Shown: positions 7,824 through 15,176 of the stretch, piece after piece
Layout: each line of letters begins with the position of its first letter
Position numbering within the stretch: the first letter of the stretch is position 1
Assembly (NCBI GenBank): GCA_046728115.1
Contig: JBKPDW010000626.1
Location: 1 to 19,072 of the forward strand
Length of the DNA stretch: 19,072 nt
DNA from: CAVSWN01 sp046728115
GTDB taxonomy: Bacteria; Acidobacteriota; Vicinamibacteria; Vicinamibacterales; CAVVIG01
Direction: 5' to 3'
Translations under genes and position numbers: made by a program
Notes under the pieces: generated by a model
Told to the model about the DNA's origin: nothing
The model's input: only the letters and a program-made list of their open reading frames with translations
Databases searched by the model: none

Positions 7824-7852
7824 ATCATCCAGCCGTATCGGACCGGTGTCAA
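7824..7852 (-). promoter_or_regulatory. Sigma-70-type promoter of the radical SAM gene
   Basis: On the minus strand, TTGACA (7852-7847) and GATGAT (7829-7824) are separated by exactly 17 nt. Transcription would start near 7817, about 11 nt before the ATG at 7806. The -35 is perfect and the -10 matches 4 of 6. Confidence 0.6.
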
Positions 7853-7865
7853 GCGCTGCAGTAGC

Positions 7866-9044
7866 ATGGCCGTCGTGTCCGTCACCGATCAGATATTGCG
7901 TGCGATCGATGAGCAGCGTCCGGCCATGCAGGAGCTGCTGGCGTCGCTCGTCGCGATCCCATCAGAGAATCCGCCCGCACAGGGTTATCGACCCTGCGTT
8001 GCGCGATTGGAGTCTGCGCTCGTGCAGCTCGGGTTGAGGTACGAACGCATCGAGATTCCATCAGCGTCTGATGACCCACGCGTTGTGCTTCGAGCGTGGC
8101 TCGGCCAGTCGGGACCCGTCCTGCACTTTCACGGTCACTACGATGTCGTGCCCGCGATCACGCGCGACCAGTTCGAAGCGCACATCGAGGGCGACGCGAT
8201 GTTCGGCCGTGGCAGTTCGGACATGAAGAGCGGCCTGGTGTCGATGCTCTACGCCGCGCAGGCATTAAAGACCGCCGGCGCCAGGTTGAACGGACGGATA
8301 GCGCTTCTCTTCGTGCCGGACGAGGAAACCGGCGGCACGTACGGATCGGCGGCGCTGGCGGCACGAGGCGAGCTTGGGAATGAAGGCGTCGGGATGCTGC
8401 TGCCCGAACCCACGAGTGGAGTCGTATGGAATGCCAATCGCGGCGCGATCACGCTCGAGGTGACAGTCGTCGGGAAGGCGGCTCACGTCGGCCTGGCGCG
8501 CCATGGGGTCAACGCGGTCGAGCGCGCCATGCCGCTTCTGACGCGGCTGTTCGCTGCTTCACGGTCGCTGGATCAGCATCACGATTCAGTACTGCTGGTC
8601 GGCGGCCGCGTCGATGCCGGCTCGAACTTCAACGTCGTGCCGAGCCGCTGCTCGTTCACGATCGACCGTCGCCTCAATCCCGGCGAAGACTTCGACGCGG
8701 AGAAGTGCCGCCTCTTCGACGAGATCGATCGGGCACGGGCAGAGGGTGCCGAAATCGACGTGCGGATCCTTCAGGAGGGTCGATCGGCATCGACATCGTC
8801 CGACACGCCGCTGGCGCGCTCGCTGGCGGCGTCGATCGCCGAGATCACGGGCGAGCCGCCGACTTTCGAGATGTGCCCGGGCCTCCTCGAGATCCGTTTC
8901 TACGCCGATCGCGGTGTGCCGGCGCTCGCATACGGTCCCGGGATCCTCGCCGTGTCGCACGGCCCACAGGAATTCGTGAGAGTCAGCCGGATGGTCGAGT
9001 GCGCGAAGGTGTACGCGCTAACGGCGCTGCGCGTGCTGGGTTAG
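7866..9044 (+). CDS. M20 family deacylase/peptidase, ArgE/DapE-like
   Basis: This is a second, distantly related M20 di-zinc hydrolase of 392 residues. Visible active-site set: His91 and Asp93 in FHGHYDVVP, Asp119 in FGRGSSDMKSG, Glu153 with Glu154 in PDEETGG, Glu181 in LPEPT, and His365 in SHGPQEF. The dimerisation domain spans about residues 190-300 (His207 in KAAHVGL; Asn254 in GSNFNVVPS). ArgE/DapE-group enzymes hydrolyse N-acetylornithine, N-succinyl-diaminopimelate or other N-acyl amino acids; no arg or dap genes flank it, so the substrate is open. N-acylamino acids would link it to the racemase at 15177, but that is speculation. The 3' end overlaps the stop of the convergent SDR gene by 27 nt. 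Start ATG at 7866 in a 59-nt divergent gap. Confidence 0.88.
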   Translation: MAVVSVTDQILRAIDEQRPAMQELLASLVAIPSENPPAQGYRPCVARLESALVQLGLRYERIEIPSASDDPRVVLRAWLGQSGPVLHFHGHYDVVPAITRDQFEAHIEGDAMFGRGSSDMKSGLVSMLYAAQALKTAGARLNGRIALLFVPDEETGGTYGSAALAARGELGNEGVGMLLPEPTSGVVWNANRGAITLEVTVVGKAAHVGLARHGVNAVERAMPLLTRLFAASRSLDQHHDSVLLVGGRVDAGSNFNVVPSRCSFTIDRRLNPGEDFDAEKCRLFDEIDRARAEGAEIDVRILQEGRSASTSSDTPLARSLAASIAEITGEPPTFEMCPGLLEIRFYADRGVPALAYGPGILAVSHGPQEFVRVSRMVECAKVYALTALRVLG

Positions 9045-9980
9045 AGCGCCGCGCCAGTATTCCAGCAGGTCGTCGAGCGTCTGCTCCAACGGAATCGTCG
9101 TCGCCCAGCCCAGCTCGTCGCGCAGGCGCGACGGATTGCCGACGACGAGCGGCAGGTCGTTGGGTCTGAGGCGTGCCTGGTCGACGCGGACGCGCAGCGG
9201 CACACGCGCCCTGGAGATCAGACGATTCAACAGCTCTTCGACGCTCACGGCGCGACCCGAGCAGATGTTGTAGGCGCGCCCGGTCTGGCCGCGTTCGAGG
9301 ACGGCCCGGTACGCGCGCACCGTGTCGCGCACGTCGGTCACGTCGCGCCGAGCATCGAGGTTGCCCACCAGGATTTCCGGCTCGCGATGACCGGTCTCGA
9401 TCTCGGCGATCTGTCGCGCGAATCCGGACGCCGAAAACGACGGATCCTGCCGCGGTCCGATATGGTTGAAAGCCCTCGCGATGCGCGCGCTGACGCCGTC
9501 GATGCGCGCGCGTGCGGCAAGGAATTCCTGCGCGAGCTTGGTGATGCCGTACGGGTTCGACGGCAGCAGCGGCTGATCCTCGGTCAATGGCGCATGCCCG
9601 GGCTGGTAGACCATCGCGGAACTCGGCACGAGCATCGGGATGGCGAGCGACACCTCGCGCAGCGCCTCGAGCAGGTAGTGCGTGCCTCGAACGTTGACCG
9701 CGAGCGCCGCTGCCGTTTCGTCCCACGCGCGTCCCACGTGCGCGGCGCCGGCGCAGTGATAAACGGCGCGCGGCGGCCGCCGGCGGATCGCCGCGGCGAC
9801 GGCGTGCCGATCGAGCAGATCGACAGGCTCCCAGGTCACGCTCGGCCCGGCAGGAGGCAGAGGCGAGCCGGGCCGAGACCACGCAACGATCGGCGCTCCA
9901 TCACGAGAGAGCAGATCCAGCAGATGGCTGCCTGCGAAACCAGCCGCGCCAGTTATCAAGATCGGTTGATGGCCTGCCAT
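9018..9980 (-). CDS. NAD(P)-dependent sugar epimerase/reductase, GDP-6-deoxy-4-keto-mannose reductase (RMD)-like
   Basis: This extended short-chain dehydrogenase of 320 residues has the Rossmann glycine motif GAAGFAG (11-17) and the catalytic Ser around 120-121 with Tyr144 and Lys148 (NPYGITK). FNHIGPRQ, FARQIAEIE and DARRDVTDVRDTVRAY closely follow the RMD/GDP-mannose dehydratase subgroup, which makes GDP-rhamnose or related deoxysugars for LPS O-antigen and glycans. The ATG at 9980 is preferred over a 52-residue upstream extension because that extension lies inside lptD and the fold begins at MAGHQPILITGAAG. The start overlaps the lptD stop (TGATG), indicating translational coupling; pairing with LPS export fits an O-antigen role. 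Its last 27 nt overlap the opposing peptidase gene. The exact nucleotide-sugar substrate is not proven. Confidence 0.88.
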   Translation of the reverse strand: MAGHQPILITGAAGFAGSHLLDLLSRDGAPIVAWSRPGSPLPPAGPSVTWEPVDLLDRHAVAAAIRRRPPRAVYHCAGAAHVGRAWDETAAALAVNVRGTHYLLEALREVSLAIPMLVPSSAMVYQPGHAPLTEDQPLLPSNPYGITKLAQEFLAARARIDGVSARIARAFNHIGPRQDPSFSASGFARQIAEIETGHREPEILVGNLDARRDVTDVRDTVRAYRAVLERGQTGRAYNICSGRAVSVEELLNRLISRARVPLRVRVDQARLRPNDLPLVVGNPSRLRDELGWATTIPLEQTLDDLLEYWRGALTQHAQRR

Positions 9981-12298
9981 CAGCGAGGAACGCCCGAGAG
10001 GGCGCCGCTGAAAGGCGAGAAGTTCCCAAGGCCGGCCAGCGTGAAGGAGAGGAAGAAGCGATGGTCCGACTGAATCGGCGACAGCGAGCCAACCCCGAAG
10101 TTGTAGGTCTGATACTCGAATGCCAGTCCGCAGCATTGTGCGTTGTAAAAGGCAGAGATCCGCTGCTGCAGCAGCGCCGACCGCAGCAGGTCGTAGTTGA
10201 ACGAGTACACGGATCCGATGCGGTTATCACGCGTGTGAACGTTCGTCTGCCCGTTGATGTAGTGATCCAGGAATCGAGGATCGTTGAAACCCACCAGATC
10301 CGCGATGAACGCTTTCTTGCTCCAGCCGGCCGTGACCTGCACGCGGTTGGTCCACGAGTACATGCCCTGGGCCGAGATCGTCCTCAGCGCGCCGTAGCGC
10401 CCGTCGAACTCTGCCCGGACAGTCGCGTTGAGGTCGTTGTTGGGCACGGCCCGCACGCTCAGCGCGATGGGAGAAAAATGAGTCGGCGCCTGCTGACCGG
10501 TTGTCGTCTGATACTGCCGGTCGTAGACGGCGGCGTTCTGGTTTGTGTAATAGCTCTGTGACACTTCCACGTCGATGATTTCGCGCGACTGGGCCGTCTG
10601 TCCGGGAGTGGCGGGGCGCACTTTCGCATAGAAGCGGTTCGTCAGCCCGTAGGTGTACCGCGTGCCGCCGATGTAGGCATCGATGCCATCGTACTGGACG
10701 ATCTGCCTGAAGTTCTCCACGTCGGACGTGCGCTGGATGTTCAGCGACGGCTCGATCGTGTGCTTGAACTTCTCTGCATAGCCGCTGTCGGGCGTGTCCC
10801 AGATCTTGTTGAACACGGGGCCGACAATTTGTGTCTGCAGTGTGTACAGCCGGCGATTCACGTCCTCGTCGAGGACCTTGCCCGTAACGGGGTCCTGGCT
10901 CCGAGTGTAAAACGTATCCCGCCAGTTGACCGTCGAGTTGACCGTAAACCACTGCCATTTCTTGAACGGAAATCGGACCTGCGGCGAGACGTCGAACCGG
11001 CTCAGACTGGAATCGACGTCACCGGTCAGTGTTCGCGTGTCGCGCAGGAAGTGGGCGTAATCGGTACCGACGGAAAAGTACACGACCGATCCGAGAAGCG
11101 GCCGCTCGTTGCGGGACAGCGTGAAGCGCGGCCAGCTACCGGAGAGGACTGAACTCGTCCTGTCGTAGAAGTATTCGCGATGATCCAGTGTGCCGTTCAG
11201 CGAGTACGTGCCCCACGCGCCGACGAGATTGCCGCCGAACTGCCGCTGACTTCGCGACAGATCGTAGATGTTCGTGTTGAACGTCTGCGAGGTGACGATG
11301 CTCGAGAAATAGTCCACGTTGGCGCGCGCGCGAATCCGGCCGGGCAGCGTCTGGTTCGCGCCGCCGCGCAACTCGTAACTGCGGCCGCCACCCACTTGCA
11401 CCGTGGATCCATCGGGTTGCGCATAGCTCACTTCGTGCTGATCCAGCAGATAGGTCCGCAGGTTCCCATCGTTGCCCAGGCCGAAGTTGTAGCGGTACTC
11501 GCCGCCCACACCCTGACCGGTTTTGGAAAACCAGTCGTACATGACCGTCGCATCCTCGCTTCGATCGATTGCCCAGAAGAATGCATTGTGCAGCGATTGA
11601 CCGCGAAGCGATGAGGCGCCGTAGGTAGGGATGAGGAACCCGGTCGCTCTGCCATCGCGTTTGGTCGGGTAGTACATGATCGGCAGGTAGAGCATCGGCA
11701 CGCCCTTCACCGAGAGCACCGCATCCTTCAGCACGGTGTAATGGTCGACGTTCAGGAGCACCGTGTCGGCGTTCAGGTTCCAGCGAGGCGTCGGCTGGAC
11801 GCAGGTCGTGAAGCCGCCCTTCGTGATCTTGTATTTCTTCGGGCCGACCTTTTCGATCGTGTCGCCGAAGAAATAGACGTACGTTTCCTGATTGGCGACG
11901 GGCGGCGCGAACGCGCCTGGCCGCGGAGCCTGTCGCGGCGGCTGGACCGGCGCCACACCCCATGCGGTGTAAAACGTGCCGATCCTCGTTTCGGTATCGA
12001 ATTCCGTCTTCTCGGCCGAGATGCGGCTGTTGCCCTGCGCGAAGACGACGTTGCCGGTCGCGACGAATTTGTGCTCGTCGCTATAAAACCAGGCATCGTC
12101 CGCGAAGATATACACATCGCCGCTCTTGTATTCGACGTGCCCGATATGATGTTGCGTCTTCTGATTGTTGGTCACCTCCTGGTGATCGCTCTTGACGTCA
12201 TCCACAGGCGGCATGCCAGGCGGCGGCTGTGCGAACATGACCGCGGCGTGCGCGATCGCGGCGATCACGCCACCGGTGATTCGCAAAGATTTCATCAT
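9980..12298 (-). CDS. lptD: LPS-assembly outer membrane protein LptD
   Basis: LptD with lipoprotein LptE inserts LPS into the outer leaflet of the outer membrane. The product is about 772 residues. Residues 1-24 form a signal peptide (cleavage near FA-QPP), about 50-115 is the OstA jelly-roll that joins the periplasmic Lpt bridge (VYIFADDAWFYSDEHKFVATGNVVF), and a beta-barrel with alternating hydrophobic strands fills about 185 to the end. A Cys at about 166 (GGFTTCVQPTPRW) and a CC pair at about 722-723 (NAQCCGLAFEYQ) match the positions of the inter-domain disulfide known in E. coli LptD; the first E. coli cysteine has no counterpart. The sequence reads GTG-ATG-ATG from 12301, so the start is 12301, 12298 or 12295; no Shine-Dalgarno decides. 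The gene lies 28 nt after folC and overlaps the SDR start. Confidence 0.93.
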   Translation of the reverse strand: MMKSLRITGGVIAAIAHAAVMFAQPPPGMPPVDDVKSDHQEVTNNQKTQHHIGHVEYKSGDVYIFADDAWFYSDEHKFVATGNVVFAQGNSRISAEKTEFDTETRIGTFYTAWGVAPVQPPRQAPRPGAFAPPVANQETYVYFFGDTIEKVGPKKYKITKGGFTTCVQPTPRWNLNADTVLLNVDHYTVLKDAVLSVKGVPMLYLPIMYYPTKRDGRATGFLIPTYGASSLRGQSLHNAFFWAIDRSEDATVMYDWFSKTGQGVGGEYRYNFGLGNDGNLRTYLLDQHEVSYAQPDGSTVQVGGGRSYELRGGANQTLPGRIRARANVDYFSSIVTSQTFNTNIYDLSRSQRQFGGNLVGAWGTYSLNGTLDHREYFYDRTSSVLSGSWPRFTLSRNERPLLGSVVYFSVGTDYAHFLRDTRTLTGDVDSSLSRFDVSPQVRFPFKKWQWFTVNSTVNWRDTFYTRSQDPVTGKVLDEDVNRRLYTLQTQIVGPVFNKIWDTPDSGYAEKFKHTIEPSLNIQRTSDVENFRQIVQYDGIDAYIGGTRYTYGLTNRFYAKVRPATPGQTAQSREIIDVEVSQSYYTNQNAAVYDRQYQTTTGQQAPTHFSPIALSVRAVPNNDLNATVRAEFDGRYGALRTISAQGMYSWTNRVQVTAGWSKKAFIADLVGFNDPRFLDHYINGQTNVHTRDNRIGSVYSFNYDLLRSALLQQRISAFYNAQCCGLAFEYQTYNFGVGSLSPIQSDHRFFLSFTLAGLGNFSPFSGALSGVPR

Positions 12299-12311
12299 CA
12301 CGCGGTTCAGG

Positions 12312-12328
12312 AGTCTTCTCGGAAGACT
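12312..12328 (-). promoter_or_regulatory. Small hairpin in the folC-lptD gap
   Basis: AGTCTTC and GAAGACT form a perfect 7-bp stem with a 3-nt loop, filling most of the 28-nt space between the folC stop and the lptD start codons where a Shine-Dalgarno would be expected. No U-tract follows. It could tune lptD translation or mRNA stability. Confidence 0.45.
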
Positions 12329-12329
12329 A

Positions 12330-13559
12330 TCACGGCGCCTCGATCAGCTTCATCACGTCGCCGAGGAGGAAAATCGAACCGGCGACCACAACTCTTCGCG
12401 ACAAACGCCACGCTGCATCGAGCGCACGCGCAGGCGTGGGCTCGACGACGATCGGAAAGTCGGGAGCGATGCGACGCGCGATGCCCGCGAGCTCATGCGG
12501 ATCGGCCGATCGCGGCGTCGAGGCTCGCGTCAACACGATCGCGCCCACACGTGGGAGAAGTGCGCTGAACATCTTCGCCGCGTCCTTGTCGCGCATAGCC
12601 CCGAAGACGAGCGGCGGACGTGCCTCGACAGGGTGCCAGCCTGACAGGTAGGACGCCAGCGCAGCAGCGCCAGCCGGGTTGTGCGCTGCGTCCATCAGAA
12701 GTTCGCGGCCGTCTGCCAGCCGCCACAGCTCGAGCCGGCCAGGCCAGCCGGGGCGGGCGAGGCCCGAGGCGATGGCGTCAACCGGCACGCGCAGGCCGCG
12801 CGAACCGAGTTCCTGGAGCACACGCACGGCAACGCCCGCGTTCGCTTTCTGATGGGCGCCGCCCAGCCCCACGAAGAAATCAGCGGCGTCACGCGGAGAC
12901 GAACGAATCAGCGGGGCCTCGCGTTCGCGAGCAATCTGTTCGATCGCCCGATCCGCTTCGTGCGGCAGTTCTCCGATCACGACCGGGACGCCGGGTTTGA
13001 TGATGCCAGCTTTTTCGAACGCGATGTCGCGCAGGGTGCGTCCCAGGTAGATCTCGTGATCGAACGCAATCGAGGTGATGGCCCCGACCTCCGGCAACAC
13101 CACGTTCGTGGCATCCAGTCGACCGCCGAGCCCGACCTCGAGCACGGCGACCTCGACATGGGCACGCCGGAACAATTCGAAGGCTGCGGCCGTCGTGACT
13201 TCGAAAAACGTCGGCTGCACTTCGAGGGTCCCGTCGGCGCGCAGATCGTCGACACAGACTCGAATGTCGTCGATGACGGCAGCCAGAGTCCCACGATCGA
13301 TGGGTCGGCCGCCGATGACGAACCGCTCGGTGAGGTCGACGAGATGGGGGGAGGTGTAGCGTGCCGATCGATGACCGGCGGCCCGCAGCGCGGCCTCGAC
13401 CATGGCCGTCACCGATCCTTTGCCGTTGGTCCCTGCGACGTGAACCGATCGAAAGGCGCGTTCGGGATGACCGAGCCGGCGGACGATCGCGTTGATGTTG
13501 TCGAGGCCGAACTTGATGCCGAACTGCTCGAGGCCGAGGAGGTAGCGGAACGGATCCAA
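12330..13559 (-). CDS. folC: Bifunctional folylpolyglutamate/dihydrofolate synthase FolC
   Basis: FolC adds glutamate to dihydropteroate and/or tetrahydrofolate using ATP. The 409-residue protein shows the Mur-ligase-like P-loop GTNGKGS (43-49), the family segment LEVGLGGRLDATN, the region SIAFDHEIYLGRTLRDIAFEKAGI, and the C-terminal-domain motif DAAHNPAG with GAMRDKD (E. coli-type proteins have DGAHNP and DKD here). The opening LGLEQFGIKFGLDNI fits family N-termini, so translation must begin at or very near the TTG at 13559; no in-frame ATG or convincing GTG lies before the P-loop. That TTG directly follows the accD TGA in the same frame. accD-folC is a conserved bacterial gene pair, supporting both calls. 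Confidence 0.93.
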   Translation of the reverse strand: MDPFRYLLGLEQFGIKFGLDNINAIVRRLGHPERAFRSVHVAGTNGKGSVTAMVEAALRAAGHRSARYTSPHLVDLTERFVIGGRPIDRGTLAAVIDDIRVCVDDLRADGTLEVQPTFFEVTTAAAFELFRRAHVEVAVLEVGLGGRLDATNVVLPEVGAITSIAFDHEIYLGRTLRDIAFEKAGIIKPGVPVVIGELPHEADRAIEQIAREREAPLIRSSPRDAADFFVGLGGAHQKANAGVAVRVLQELGSRGLRVPVDAIASGLARPGWPGRLELWRLADGRELLMDAAHNPAGAAALASYLSGWHPVEARPPLVFGAMRDKDAAKMFSALLPRVGAIVLTRASTPRSADPHELAGIARRIAPDFPIVVEPTPARALDAAWRLSRRVVVAGSIFLLGDVMKLIEAP

Positions 13560-14486
13560 TCAGGCTTGCGATCGCAGACCGGCGAGCTCCGATTCCCCGG
13601 CCGCTTGCAGCGACGGTGCAGCCGGCTCGCGCCGGCTGCTCGTCGCGCCCATGAACCGCATGGCTCGCGCAATGACGCCCTTCATCTCGCGCCGGTCCAC
13701 GACCAGGTCGAGCATGCCCTTGTCGAGAAGGAATTCGCTGCGTTGAAATCCTTCCGGCAGCGTCTGGCGGATCGTCTGCTCGATGACCCGCGGTCCGGCG
13801 AAGCCGATGAGCGCTTTCGGTTCCGCGATGTTCAGGTCGCCGAGCATCGCGAAGCTGGCCGTCACACCGCCCGTCGTCGGATCGGTGAGGATCGAGATAT
13901 AGGGCAGCCGCGCCCGGTCGATCCGTGCCAGCGCTCCGGAAATCTTGGCCATCTGCATCAGTGACAGCGCGCCTTCCATCATGCGTGCCCCGCCGGAGCA
14001 GCAGACGATCACAATCGGCCGCCGCTCGTCGACAGCCCGTTCGATCGCGCGCGTGATCTTCTCACCCACCACGACGCCCATGCTGCCGCCGATGAACGCG
14101 TACTCCATCGCGGCCACGATCGCGTCGATCCCGTCGATGGTGCCGGAGCCAACGATGACCGCGTCCTTGAGACCGGTCGCCTCGCTTCCCGCCTTGAGCC
14201 GCGCGCGATACGGCTTGGTATCGGTGAAAACGAGCGGATCGGTCGAGACCAGATCCTTGTCGTGTTCGACCCACTCGCCGTCGAAGAGCATGCGCAGACG
14301 GTCGGCGGCTGACATCCGGAAGTGGTGCGCGCACTTCGGACAGACGCCGAGATTGGTGGCCAGATCCTTGTTGTAGATGACCTGCGAGCAATCAGGACAC
14401 TTGACCCACAGCCCTTCCGGCACGCGGCTGGCCTTGTCCTTGGCCGGCGCCGCCATCGGCTTTCGTGTCTTCTTGAACCACGCCAT
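13560..14486 (-). CDS. accD: Acetyl-CoA carboxylase carboxyltransferase subunit beta
   Basis: AccD with AccA transfers carboxyl from biotin to acetyl-CoA, making malonyl-CoA for fatty acid synthesis. From the ATG at 14486 it has 308 residues, opening MAWFKK. The N-terminal zinc ribbon is intact: CPDC near residue 30 and CPKC near residue 49. The carboxyltransferase core carries MEYAFIGGSMGVVVGEKI, SGGARMMEGALSLMQMAKISGAL, LTDPTTGGVTASFAMLGD and GFAGPRVIEQTIRQTLPEGFQRSEFL, near-identical in style to E. coli AccD. A GTG just before the ATG (14489) is an alternative start. It lies 23 nt after the deoxynucleoside kinase and runs straight into folC with zero spacing. The C-terminal tail after MRFMGA is variable, as is usual. 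Confidence 0.96.
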   Translation of the reverse strand: MAWFKKTRKPMAAPAKDKASRVPEGLWVKCPDCSQVIYNKDLATNLGVCPKCAHHFRMSAADRLRMLFDGEWVEHDKDLVSTDPLVFTDTKPYRARLKAGSEATGLKDAVIVGSGTIDGIDAIVAAMEYAFIGGSMGVVVGEKITRAIERAVDERRPIVIVCCSGGARMMEGALSLMQMAKISGALARIDRARLPYISILTDPTTGGVTASFAMLGDLNIAEPKALIGFAGPRVIEQTIRQTLPEGFQRSEFLLDKGMLDLVVDRREMKGVIARAMRFMGATSSRREPAAPSLQAAGESELAGLRSQA

Positions 14487-14509
14487 CACCGCAGCTTAGC
14501 ACTGAACTG

Positions 14510-15151
14510 CTACTGCGTCCTGGGAACGTAGTAGCGCGTTCCTGAACCCATCGCGCGGATCTGCTTGATCAGATCGTCGAGCGCTTCGTCGCTGGCGTCC
14601 GAATCGAACTGGGACGTCTCGACCACGAGCAGCGGTGTCATGTTGTAGTGGAAAAAGAAGTGATGGTACGCCTCGTTCAGCTCACGCAGATAGTCATCGT
14701 CGGGCTGGAGCGCGACCGCTTCGGCGTCCATCCGGCGGCCGTGGACCCGGCGGAGGAGAACGTCGGTCGGCGCCTGGAGATACACCACCAGATCGGGCTG
14801 GGGCACCTCGCGTGCGAGCAGTTCGTACAGCCGCTGGTAGATGAACAGCTCGTTGTCGTCCAGGTTCAGGTACGCGAAGATCTTGTCCTTGTCGAAGAGA
14901 TAGTCGCAGATCGTCATCTGGCTGAACAAATCGGCCTGTCGCAGCGAGGTTTGCTGGCGGTGGCGGTTCAGCAGATAGAACAGTTGGGTCTGCAGCGCTG
15001 CGCCGGGTTTGTCCGCGTAGAAGTCCGCGAGGAACGGATTTTCGGCGTCCTCGAGCACCACGGTTGCATCGAGCCGTGTGCCCAGCCGCTCGGCGAGCGC
15101 AGTTTTGCCCGCGCCGATGGGACCCTCGATCGCGATGTACCGGAAGAGCAA
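14510..15151 (-). CDS. Deoxynucleoside kinase (deoxyadenosine/deoxyguanosine kinase family)
   Basis: This enzyme phosphorylates deoxynucleosides with ATP for dNTP salvage. The 213-residue protein begins RYIAIEGPIGAGKTALA with P-loop GPIGAGKT (10-17) and contains LEDAENPFLADFY, QLFYLLNRHRQQ, the DRS-like position replaced by TICDYLFDKDKIFA, LVVYLQAPTDVLLRRVHGR and a lid region RRMDAE, as expected of bacterial dGK/dAK proteins. The only start near the P-loop is TTG at 15151; an in-frame stop (TGA) lies six codons upstream. It is the first gene of the minus-strand operon and its start is about 3 nt from the predicted transcription start, so the mRNA may be nearly leaderless. The family call is firm; preferred base is unknown. 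Confidence 0.9.
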   Translation of the reverse strand: MLFRYIAIEGPIGAGKTALAERLGTRLDATVVLEDAENPFLADFYADKPGAALQTQLFYLLNRHRQQTSLRQADLFSQMTICDYLFDKDKIFAYLNLDDNELFIYQRLYELLAREVPQPDLVVYLQAPTDVLLRRVHGRRMDAEAVALQPDDDYLRELNEAYHHFFFHYNMTPLLVVETSQFDSDASDEALDDLIKQIRAMGSGTRYYVPRTQ

Positions 15152-15158
15152 GCGGGGC

Positions 15159-15172
15159 CGATGATATCATCG
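15159..15172. promoter_or_regulatory. Palindromic bidirectional extended -10 promoter between divergent genes
   Basis: CGATGATATCATCG is a perfect 14-bp palindrome filling the middle of the 25-bp gap between the TTG at 15151 and the GTG at 15177. On each strand it reads TGATATCAT, i.e. TGn followed by a -10-like TATCAT. Spacing of 6-7 nt puts transcription starts at about 15177 (+) and 15154 (-), at or next to the start codons. No Shine-Dalgarno is visible for either gene. An operator role for the palindrome is the alternative. Confidence 0.5.
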
Positions 15173-15176
15173 CGAC

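Noticed and set aside
9981..10136. 52-residue extension of the SDR protein into lptD
   Set aside because: The Rossmann fold begins right after the ATG at 9980, which overlaps the lptD stop in a typical coupling arrangement.
12681..13964. A 427-codon open frame antisense to folC and accD
   Set aside because: It crosses two well-identified genes and has no recognisable motifs; it is a GC-bias shadow.
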